Source of the DNA: Nitrospirota bacterium | Lineage (GTDB): Bacteria > Nitrospirota > UBA9217 | DNA length: 6,727 nucleotides | Direction: 5' to 3' | Assembly (NCBI GenBank): GCA_013334545.1 | Contig: JAAXXJ010000164.1 | Span: 1-6,727 of the forward strand | Shown: in pieces, positions 1-5,167 of the stretch | How positions within the stretch are numbered: the stretch's first letter is position 1 | Layout of the letters: every line of letters starts with the position of its first letter | Notes under the pieces: generated by a model | Databases searched by the model: none | Told to the model about the DNA's origin: nothing | What the model saw: the letters and a program-made list of their open reading frames with translations, nothing else | Made by a program: the position numbers and the translations under genes

Positions 1-100
1 CGATGATGGTGATCACTTTTGACGGATACAGGTCTGCAGCATGCGCCAGCGGCGCGCCCAGCACCATCAGACAGAAGAGAACGAGCAAGAGCTTTTTCAC
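1..100 (-). CDS. Tripartite tricarboxylate transporter (Bug/TctC-like) substrate-binding protein, N-terminal fragment
   Basis: Only the first 33 codons are in the window; the gene continues past base 1. It starts with GTG at 98-100, preceded by a strong Shine-Dalgarno (AGGGAGGT, 7 nt spacing). Residues 2-3 are Lys-Lys, residues 4-19 are hydrophobic, and a cleavage site of the AHA|A type follows near residues 19-22, so this is a Sec signal peptide. The mature protein begins DLYPSKVITII, which closely resembles the start of Bug/TctC periplasmic receptors (typically YPSKPITIIVPF). Family knowledge: these proteins bind carboxylates or other small organic molecules for TctAB-type secondary transporters. 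The internal ATG at codon 12 would destroy the signal peptide, so GTG is preferred. It lies about 300 nt downstream of the ABC operon and probably has its own promoter. The family call rests on about a dozen mature residues; another secreted protein is possible. Confidence 0.72.
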   Translation of the reverse strand, partial: MKKLLLVLFCLMVLGAPLAHAADLYPSKVITII

Positions 101-107
101 GGCGATT

Positions 108-115
108 ACCTCCCT
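108..115 (-). promoter_or_regulatory. Shine-Dalgarno that decides the GTG start
   Basis: On the minus strand the sequence reads AGGGAGGT, followed by 7 nt and the GTG at 98-100. This near-perfect ribosome binding site is the main reason for accepting a GTG start for the TctC-like gene. Confidence 0.75.
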
Positions 116-166
116 GGCAGGTGGAATGTACGTCATCAACGAGGACAGCGTTCACGAACACGTTTA

Positions 167-196
167 AGCATAGCACGGGGCCGCAGCAGGAGGCAA
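167..196 (-). promoter_or_regulatory. Weak sigma70-like promoter candidate for the TctC-like gene
   Basis: On the minus strand, TTGCCT (191-196) is followed after 18 nt by TATGCT (167-172). Each box matches 4 of 6 consensus bases. It would start RNA near 160, giving a leader of about 60 nt before the GTG at 100. A short inverted repeat, GTTC-AC-GAAC (150-159), sits at the predicted start point and could be an operator, but it is short enough to arise by chance. The call is from pattern matching only. Confidence 0.3.
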
Positions 197-399
197 GTCG
201 AAAACGGCCCTCTTTCTCCGCGCGGACCTCACTTGACGCTGAACGCTTCCTGCGAAGGTGAACACCGCTATGATCGAAAGATGTTCGACAAGAAGGAACC
301 TATTGCCCGAGGTCCGAGCTGATGACATTCGGGTGGATCGGCGGGGACAGCTGTTCGCTCTTCATGCACCGGCCGCAAACTCCGGTCGGACCTGAGGAA

Positions 400-1239
400 C
401 TACCTCCTCGCCCCTCCGAGGGCGAGCCCGGAGATGATCCGGTCAAGGAACAACGTGTAGAGGATGGATACGGGAATGCTTGCGATCAGCGCACCCCCCA
501 TCAGCGCCCCCCAATAGAACACATCGCCACGCACCAGTTCCGTGGTCATGCCGATGCCGATGGTCTTCTTTGCCGAATCCTGAATGAAGGAAAGCGCGTA
601 GATGTACTCATGCGCAACGAGCGTGAAGGAGAACACGATGACCGTGATGATGCCGGGCACCGATAGGGGGAGAAGGATGCGTGCCATCGCGCCGACCCTG
701 CTGCAGCCGTCGACGAGGGCCTGCTCCTCAATATCCTTTGGGATGGACTTGAAGAAGCTCATCAGGAGCCAGGTGCAGAACGGCACGGTAAAGGTCGGAT
801 ATACCAGGACCAGTGACCAGAGGGAGTTCTGGAGCCCCAGGAGCGACACGATGCGCGAAAGCGGGATGAAGAGCAGCGTCGGCGGAACGAGATAGGTCAG
901 GAAGATGCCGATGCCCACGCTCTCCCCCCACCTGCCTGCCAGCCGCGCCAGACTGATCGCCGCCGGCACTGCCAGAAGCACCGTGATCACCACGACCGCG
1001 GCGCCTACCAGAAAGGTGTTCAGCAGGAACCGCGGGAAGAGCGTCTGATTGAAAAGCAGGTCAAGATGCTCCAGCGTGGGGCTTTCGTTCAGCCAGAAGG
1101 GATTGTTCGTCGGGCTAAACAGGTCATGGCTCCGCTTGAACATCGTGATCAGCATGATGTAGAACGGCGCTGCGGAAAAGACCAGGAAAAAGCCCAGACC
1201 GATGGCGAAATAGCTTTTTGAGACTATCTTTTTCAGCAT
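400..1239 (-). CDS. CUT1-type ABC transporter permease 2 (MalG-like, binding-protein-dependent)
   Basis: This 279-aa inner-membrane protein is one half of the import channel and the usual length for a MalG-type subunit. It opens with a short basic N terminus (MLKKIVSK) and a first membrane segment at about residues 11-33, ending in the MFKRSHDLF stretch typical of CUT1 second permeases. Further hydrophobic segments lie at about 74-98, 110-132, 140-162, 188-210 and 240-268. The cytoplasmic EAA loop, which docks on the ATPase, reads EQA-LVD-G...I-L-LP at residues 172-191, with Gln in the second position instead of Ala. The start at 1237-1239 has only a weak Shine-Dalgarno (GAGAG, 9 nt spacing). 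It follows permease 1 after about 116 nt, an unusually large gap for subunits made in equal amounts, and that gap contains an imperfect hairpin. The substrate cannot be inferred. Confidence 0.93.
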   Translation of the reverse strand: MLKKIVSKSYFAIGLGFFLVFSAAPFYIMLITMFKRSHDLFSPTNNPFWLNESPTLEHLDLLFNQTLFPRFLLNTFLVGAAVVVITVLLAVPAAISLARLAGRWGESVGIGIFLTYLVPPTLLFIPLSRIVSLLGLQNSLWSLVLVYPTFTVPFCTWLLMSFFKSIPKDIEEQALVDGCSRVGAMARILLPLSVPGIITVIVFSFTLVAHEYIYALSFIQDSAKKTIGIGMTTELVRGDVFYWGALMGGALIASIPVSILYTLFLDRIISGLALGGARR

Positions 1240-1277
1240 AGATTTAGGCTCTCAGGCGTGAAGGAAATGATCGGCTT

Positions 1278-1305
1278 CGGAAGGTTCCTGATCAGGCCTC
1301 TTCCG
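1278..1305 (-). other. Imperfect hairpin between permease 1 and permease 2
   Basis: CGGAAG (1278-1283) pairs with CTTCCG (1300-1305), enclosing a second palindrome CCTGATCAGG (1287-1296). Three unpaired or wobble positions on each side separate the two stems. In the mRNA it would lie about 40-70 nt upstream of the permease 2 start. No T tract follows, so it is not a classical terminator; it may slow RNA decay or partly end transcription. The inner stem has a very small loop, so the real structure is uncertain. Confidence 0.4.
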
Positions 1306-1355
1306 CTCTTCCCAGCAGTTGTTCCACCTGACCCCCCGTTCCCGAGTCTTCTCCC

Positions 1356-2276
1356 CTACGTCACTACCGCTTTTTTCGCTATCCGGAGCACCACCGCCGC
1401 GACCCCTGCCAGCACGGGAAAGAAGAAGATGGCGACTGCCGCTCCCTGGGCCAGATCGCCGCCCTGGATCCCCTTCAGGAAGGCGAGGCTCGCCAGGACC
1501 TGCGTGCTGTTGTCAGGCGGGCCGCCCTTGGTCAGGACCCAGACCACGGTCATGTCCGTGAAGGTGAAGAGCGTGGAGAAGAGGACCGTGACGCTGATCA
1601 CCGGCAGCAGCAGCGGCAGGATGATGTGGAACAGACGCCGGTAGTAGCCGGCTCCGTCCATCTGGGCAGCTTCGATGACCTCGCGCGGGATCGCGTTCAT
1701 ACCGGCGATCCTGATCATCGTTGCCAGGGGCAGGAGCCTCCATATGTGGACGAGAATGACCGATGCCATGGCGAGGTCGGGCCTTCCGAGCCAGTAGAGA
1801 TTGCTCATCGGTCCCAGCAGGGCATGGGGCTTGCCGAGCAGACCCCAGGTCCGGAGCAGCCAGTCAATGGGGCTGAACACGGAATCGAGGAACCAGAGGT
1901 ACCCGATGGTGCCGAGCGCGATCGGCGCGGTCCAGGGCAGCATGATCAGGAAACGGACGAGCCACTTGAACCGGAACTCGCGCGTCAGGAGCTCGGTCAG
2001 CATGTTCGAGAGCACGAGCACCAGGGCGATGGACGTGAAGGTGAAGATGCAGGTGTTCAGCAGGGACTTCAGGAACGTGGGGTCACGCAGCACCGCAGCG
2101 AAGTTCCCGAAGCCGACCATATGGAACTCGGGGTTCCCCACCGTCACATTGCTGAAGCTGTAGACAAAGGCCATGAGGAACGGGAAACCTACGAGAAGCA
2201 GCATGTAGAGCGCCACGGGCGCGAGCATCAGAGGCGCAAGTACCGACTCCCGCTCGAAGGGGCTGCGAGTCCTCAT
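1356..2276 (-). CDS. CUT1-type ABC transporter permease 1 (MalF/UgpA-like, binding-protein-dependent)
   Basis: This 306-aa integral membrane protein is the first channel subunit. Six hydrophobic segments are visible at about residues 14-41, 74-97, 106-130, 168-190, 215-240 and 277-299. The EAA loop at 202-221 reads EAA-QMD-G...I-I-LP and matches the family consensus exactly. The PFLMAFVYSFSN stretch after the first segment and the KGGP motif at 250-253 are typical of the MalF/UgpA group. The chosen ATG at 2274-2276 overlaps the ATPase stop (ATGA), which points to translational coupling. It has a good Shine-Dalgarno (GAGAGGA at 2284-2290, 7 nt spacing). The same frame stays open much further upstream, but that part is out of frame within the ATPase gene and does not look like a membrane protein. 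Its length of about 300 aa lacks the large periplasmic insert of E. coli MalF, as in most CUT1 systems. Confidence 0.94.
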   Translation of the reverse strand: MRTRSPFERESVLAPLMLAPVALYMLLLVGFPFLMAFVYSFSNVTVGNPEFHMVGFGNFAAVLRDPTFLKSLLNTCIFTFTSIALVLVLSNMLTELLTREFRFKWLVRFLIMLPWTAPIALGTIGYLWFLDSVFSPIDWLLRTWGLLGKPHALLGPMSNLYWLGRPDLAMASVILVHIWRLLPLATMIRIAGMNAIPREVIEAAQMDGAGYYRRLFHIILPLLLPVISVTVLFSTLFTFTDMTVVWVLTKGGPPDNSTQVLASLAFLKGIQGGDLAQGAAVAIFFFPVLAGVAAVVLRIAKKAVVT

Positions 2277-3274
2277 GGCCTGATCCTCTCGCCGGTCTTC
2301 GGATCGAAGCGCCGGACCTCCTGGCTGCATATCGCGAACTCGTGCTCGTCTCCCTCTTTCAGGTTCAGCCTGAGGGAATGGTTCGCGATGACCTTGGCCT
2401 TGCCGATGGTCCCATACACCAGCCGGTGCGACCCCAGGTCCTCGACCCGTTCGACCAGGAGCCGGAGGCGCATGCAGTCCTTGTCCGGCAGCGTCTCCGC
2501 CGGCAGGAGCGCCTCGGGACGGAACCCGACGATCACGCCTTCCTGCTCGATGAAGTTCATGGGAGGGATGCCGACGAATCCCGCGACGAACATGTTCGAC
2601 GGATCGTTGTAGATGGAATCGGGCGTGCCGATCTGGCGGACCGTCCCCTCGTTCATTACCGCGATCCGGTCGCCCAAGCCCATTGCTTCCGCCTGGTCGT
2701 GCGTGACGTAGATGGTCGTCACGTGAATATCCCGCTGAAAGAGCTTCAGTTCCTCGCGTGCCGTGTGGCGGACCTTGGCGTCGAGGTTTGAGAGCGGCTC
2801 GTCCATGAGCAGCACTTTCGGCCGTCTCACCAGGGCGCGGGCGATGGCAACGCGCTGACGCTCGCCTCCCGAGACCTGGGACGGCATGCGGTCCAGCAGA
2901 TGGCCGATGCCGAGGAGCCCCGCGGCCCATTCCACTTTCTTCCGGATGTCCTCGCGCGGCATGCCTTCCACGGTGAGGGGAAAAGAGATGTTCCCGAAGA
3001 CGGTCTTATGCGGATAGAGGGCATAGCTCTGGAAGACCATGGCAATGCCCCGCTCGCGCGGCGGGAGGTCATTGACGGGCTGGCCGTCGATGACGATGCG
3101 GCCACCCGTTGGCTTTTCGAGTCCCGCAACGAGCCGCATGAGCGTGGTCTTGCCGCTTCCTGAAGGTCCGAGCAGCACGAGAAATTCACCGTCCGCGATC
3201 TCCAGGTCGATGCCGTCGACGGCCTTTACGCCCTCAAAGTGCTTCTTGATCCCAACCAGTTGTACGTTCGCCAT
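2273..3274 (-). CDS. CUT1-type ABC transporter ATP-binding protein (MalK/UgpC-like)
   Basis: This 333-aa cytoplasmic ATPase drives import through the two permeases. Motifs in order: Walker A GPSGSGKTT (36-44), Q-loop Gln82, signature VSGGERQR (134-141), Walker B KVLLMDEP (153-160) with catalytic Glu159, D-loop SNLD (162-165) and switch His192. A C-terminal regulatory region follows, with GFRPEAL about 20 residues beyond the FVG-IPPMNF stretch. MalK is about 370 aa; here the segment between MNF and GFRPE is only a few residues instead of a few dozen, so the first part of the TOBE/OB fold looks shortened. I chose the ATG at 3272-3274 because MANVQLVGIKKHF is a normal N terminus. The frame is open for 36 more codons upstream, but those lie over repeat element A. 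The Shine-Dalgarno (AGGGAG, 3290-3295) is 15 nt away, which is long and may mean modest translation. Confidence 0.94.
   Translation of the reverse strand: MANVQLVGIKKHFEGVKAVDGIDLEIADGEFLVLLGPSGSGKTTLMRLVAGLEKPTGGRIVIDGQPVNDLPPRERGIAMVFQSYALYPHKTVFGNISFPLTVEGMPREDIRKKVEWAAGLLGIGHLLDRMPSQVSGGERQRVAIARALVRRPKVLLMDEPLSNLDAKVRHTAREELKLFQRDIHVTTIYVTHDQAEAMGLGDRIAVMNEGTVRQIGTPDSIYNDPSNMFVAGFVGIPPMNFIEQEGVIVGFRPEALLPAETLPDKDCMRLRLLVERVEDLGSHRLVYGTIGKAKVIANHSLRLNLKEGDEHEFAICSQEVRRFDPKTGERIRP
2284..2290 (-). promoter_or_regulatory. Shine-Dalgarno of permease 1, inside the ATPase gene
   Basis: GAGAGGA on the minus strand lies 7 nt before the permease 1 ATG and within the last codons of the ATPase gene. 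Together with the ATGA overlap it supports coupled translation and fixes the permease 1 start. Confidence 0.65.
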
Positions 3275-3307
3275 AATCTGTCGAGTAAACTCCCTGAATG
3301 CAGAAAT

Positions 3308-3484
3308 CGCCACAGAGGCACGGAGAACACAGAGAAAGATCTCTGACACGGATAAAGGCGGATTTGACATCGGAAGAGGCATGATGAACCGACTCTTTTA
3401 TCCAGAATCATCACAGCGTTCTTCAGTGCAAATCAGCATCATCAATCGTCTCGTACTTCTCTGTGTCTCTGTGCCTCTGTGGCG
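3308..3484. repeat. Inverted-repeat element A (CACAGAG-type, 177 bp) between binding protein and ATPase genes
   Basis: The left arm (3308-3336) and the reverse complement of the right arm (3457-3484) match at 27 positions, with one substitution and one single-base indel. Each arm is itself three near-copies of an octamer, CACAGAGR. Just inside the left arm is CACGGATA...CGGAT (3347-3363), and GGATAAA (3350-3356) pairs with TTTATCC (3397-3403) as a nested inverted repeat. Element B at 6551-6706 has the same plan and shares 21 identical bases in the right arm. No transposase frame is present. It fills most of the 233-nt gap between the binding-protein stop (3508) and the ATPase start (3274), so it must be transcribed if the operon is one unit. 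It could be a REP/BIME-like or MITE-like sequence; which one is not decided by this window. Confidence 0.9.
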
Positions 3485-3507
3485 GATGTTGAATCTTCTG
3501 ACCGGGC

Positions 3508-4926
3508 TTATTTCTTCCCGATCAGCCCCTGGGCCCGCCACTTGTCGAAGATGATCTTGCACTGACCATCGGCCTGCTTCACCGATTCCTCTGCGGTCTG
3601 CTTGCCCTGGGCCACGCGGGCGAACATTCCCGGGAGCACGAAAGTGCCGAAGATCTCGCCCTCTGCCGGGTTCGCCGTGCCGGGGAAGCCCACATTCACG
3701 CTCCATTGCTCCGCGTCCTTGAGCGGCAGCAGTTTGTCGGTCCGCTCACCGGGGAGCGCAAAGGGGTCCTTGCCGAACCACGCATTGTGCAGGTCGCGCA
3801 GCTGCTTCGCTTGGGCAACCGCCGGGTATCCGCGCTCGCCGGCCGGGATCGCTGCGCTGAAGAAGGCGGGAGAATTGTACAGTTTGCTCTCCCACATGGC
3901 CCGGTCGTAGTTCGCGACCCGGTCGAGCAGGAACTTTTTCGACAGGTCGGCGTTCTTCTCGGCGAACTTGGGGATCACGGTCACATAGATCACGTGCTCG
4001 CAGGCATGCGCCGTGCCGCGCGGCCCCTTGAGCGCAGGCGTGAAGAACACGTCCTTGGCCACCTCGGGCACGTCCTTTTGGGCGGACCGGTAGGCGGAGA
4101 TGGAGTTCAGGATGTATGACGCCTTGCCGGCAAGGAGCAGCTGATTGTTCGACGCCGCTGTCCATCCGAAGACCTCGGGCGTCATGGTCTTCTGGTACAG
4201 CTCGATCATGAACTTCACTGCCTCAACGGTCCTCTTGTTGTCAAGGACGACATTCGCGTTCTCGTCCTGGATGGAGGTATCGAAGGACCACAGCAGGGTG
4301 CGCTCGGCCATGTTGGTGTCGAGCTCCTGGGACATGCCGATCCCCAGCTGGATGCCCTGCTCGTTCTTGATCTTCGCGCCGTAGACGAGCAGGTCGTCCC
4401 ACGTTGTCGGCCCGTCAGGCTTGCCTGCTTTTTCCCAGAGCGACTTGCGGTAGTCGCCCGGGTCGATGGTCCAGCCGTGGCAGAATCCATAGTACTTATT
4501 CGTATGGGGGTTGTAGGAGCTGCGCGTGGCCACGGGGAGCTGTTTCCCGAAACGCTTGCCGGCCTCCTGGTTCAGGTCGGTGAGGTCCATGACGCTCGGC
4601 TCGAAATCGGACGGCGGATCGATGAACTCCACGATGTCGTGACCTTTGCCGGCGGCGACTTCCGAGGCGAACGTGCTCCGCAGGTCCGCGAGTCCGATAT
4701 GGTCGACGATCACATCGACATTGTTCTTCTCACCCCACTCTTTCGCATACTGGTCATACCACTTGTCGTGTGTCGGGACAAAATGGCTCCATTGCAGGAC
4801 CCTGAGTGTCCTCCGCCCGGACCCCTGAGCGAACACATCGCTCAGGATCGCCGGCCCTGCCGCCAGGGTCGCTGCGCCAATGCCTGCCTGTTTGAGAAAA
4901 TCACGCCGCGTATATCGCTTTCTCAT
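3508..4926 (-). CDS. Tat-exported extracellular solute-binding protein, family 1 (CUT1-type)
   Basis: This 472-aa periplasmic receptor delivers substrate to the permeases encoded downstream. It begins with a twin-arginine signal: T6-R7-R8-D9-F10-L11-K12, then a hydrophobic stretch rich in Ala and Gly to about residue 28 and a probable cleavage after VFA (31-33). The mature part starts TLRVLQWSHFVPTHDKW, typical of family 1 binding proteins, followed by AAGKGHDIVEF, a GFCHGWTIDPGDYRKSLWEKAG segment (the usual ligand-cleft/hinge region) and a PTTWDDLL motif. The C terminus (IIFDKWRAQGLIGKK) is intact. Most sugar-binding proteins of this type use Sec or lipoprotein signals, so Tat export is a notable choice. 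A strong Shine-Dalgarno (AAAGGAGG, 5 nt spacing) and a good upstream promoter suggest high expression. Gene order makes it the receptor of this importer; the ligand is not predictable from motifs. Confidence 0.94.
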   Translation of the reverse strand: MRKRYTRRDFLKQAGIGAATLAAGPAILSDVFAQGSGRRTLRVLQWSHFVPTHDKWYDQYAKEWGEKNNVDVIVDHIGLADLRSTFASEVAAGKGHDIVEFIDPPSDFEPSVMDLTDLNQEAGKRFGKQLPVATRSSYNPHTNKYYGFCHGWTIDPGDYRKSLWEKAGKPDGPTTWDDLLVYGAKIKNEQGIQLGIGMSQELDTNMAERTLLWSFDTSIQDENANVVLDNKRTVEAVKFMIELYQKTMTPEVFGWTAASNNQLLLAGKASYILNSISAYRSAQKDVPEVAKDVFFTPALKGPRGTAHACEHVIYVTVIPKFAEKNADLSKKFLLDRVANYDRAMWESKLYNSPAFFSAAIPAGERGYPAVAQAKQLRDLHNAWFGKDPFALPGERTDKLLPLKDAEQWSVNVGFPGTANPAEGEIFGTFVLPGMFARVAQGKQTAEESVKQADGQCKIIFDKWRAQGLIGKK

Positions 4927-4930
4927 CTCG

Positions 4931-4939
4931 TCCTCCTTT
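4931..4939 (-). promoter_or_regulatory. Strong Shine-Dalgarno of the binding-protein gene
   Basis: AAAGGAGGA on the minus strand ends 4 nt before the ATG at 4924-4926. It is the strongest ribosome binding site in the window, in contrast to the weak sites of the ATPase and permease 2 genes. Confidence 0.75.
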
Positions 4940-5024
4940 GCGCCGCATAAGATAGGAAATGCACCGGGGCATCATTTCGTCTTCCATCTGTTAGAGTTTT
5001 TGAACAAGAACGCGTTTTTTTCCC

Positions 5025-5075
5025 ACTGCTGAGGCTCACTGCGGTACGCTGCAGGGGCTTCGATCCTCAAGCAGT
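5025..5075 (-). promoter_or_regulatory. 51-nt stem-loop in the leader of the binding-protein mRNA
   Basis: ACTGCTGAGG (5025-5034) pairs with CCTCAAGCAGT (5065-5075): a 10-bp stem with one bulged base, closing a 30-nt loop that can form smaller internal hairpins (for example GCG-TAC-CGC). It would begin about 25 nt after the predicted RNA start and end about 100 nt before the ATG. On the minus strand it is followed by GGGAAAAAAAC, not by a U tract, so it is not an intrinsic terminator. A role in mRNA stability or as a cis-regulatory RNA is inference; I recognise no known riboswitch class. Confidence 0.45.
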
Positions 5076-5107
5076 ACATTCATTCTCTTCGCTCGCTCCC
5101 GGATTCA

Positions 5108-5136
5108 ACGGTAGCACACTGATTATCACAAGTCAA
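5108..5136 (-). promoter_or_regulatory. Sigma70-like promoter of the ABC transporter operon
   Basis: On the minus strand TTGACT (5131-5136) is followed after exactly 17 nt by TACCGT (5108-5113). A TGC triplet directly before the -10 box gives an extended -10. The -35 box matches 5 of 6 bases and the -10 box 3 of 6. It would start RNA near 5100, leaving a leader of about 175 nt before the binding-protein ATG. This is the best promoter-like sequence in the window and makes the transporter independent of read-through from the response regulator gene. Confidence 0.6.
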
Positions 5137-5143
5137 CATTGGA

Positions 5144-5160
5144 TGCCGCGTTCCGCGGCA
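5144..5160 (-). terminator. GC-rich hairpin after the response regulator, possible terminator
   Basis: TGCCGCG and CGCGGCA form a perfect 7-bp stem with a 3-nt loop, 7 nt after the regulator stop codon. The position and GC content fit a terminator, but no U tract follows (next bases TCCAATGTTG). It may be a weak terminator or only protect the 3' end. It lies directly before the -35 box of the transporter promoter. Confidence 0.4.
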
Positions 5161-5167
5161 GCTCCTA

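Larger units (their letters stand above)
101..399. other. 299-nt intergenic region between the ABC operon and the TctC-like gene
   Basis: I see no plausible gene here. The open frames that cross it on the plus strand begin opposite the TctC-like signal peptide and have compositions typical of chance frames. It holds the ribosome binding site and weak promoter listed separately, plus short inverted repeats GGTG-AA-CACC (257-266) and GTTC-AC-GAAC (150-159). A weak interrupted stem lies just after the permease stop (about 380-396), without a T tract. I found no clear terminator for the ABC operon and no GG-N10-GC sigma54 promoter. Confidence 0.55.

Noticed and set aside
257..266. GGTG-AA-CACC inverted repeat as an operator
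   Set aside because: Four-base arms occur often by chance in a region of this size, it is about 60-90 nt upstream of the candidate promoter, and no second well-spaced copy exists.
121..400. Sigma54 (-24/-12) promoter for the TctC-like gene that the NtrC-type regulator could use
   Set aside because: The nearest candidates have GG and GC 11 or 13 nt apart instead of the required 10, and lack the TGGCAC context. No better match was seen in the other intergenic regions.
1626..2612. Plus-strand open frame of 328 codons opposite permease 1 and the ATPase end
   Set aside because: It spans the antisense of two well-supported genes, has a low-complexity composition rich in Glu, Gln, His and Arg, and shows no domain.
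2277..2930. N-terminal extension of the permease 1 frame to a start at 2930
   Set aside because: The extension overlaps the ATPase gene in another frame and encodes Arg/Gly/Pro-rich sequence without membrane segments. The ATG at 2276 has a Shine-Dalgarno and a typical family N terminus.
3308..3484. CRISPR array or tandem repeat suggested by the CACAGAG copies
   Set aside because: There are only two arm copies per element, in inverted orientation, separated by about 100-120 nt. There are no regular spacers, and the short octamer runs are confined to the arms.
5011..5040. Run of seven T on the plus strand beside the leader hairpin as a plus-strand terminator
   Set aside because: The T run comes before the hairpin on the plus strand, not after it, and there is no plus-strand gene to terminate.
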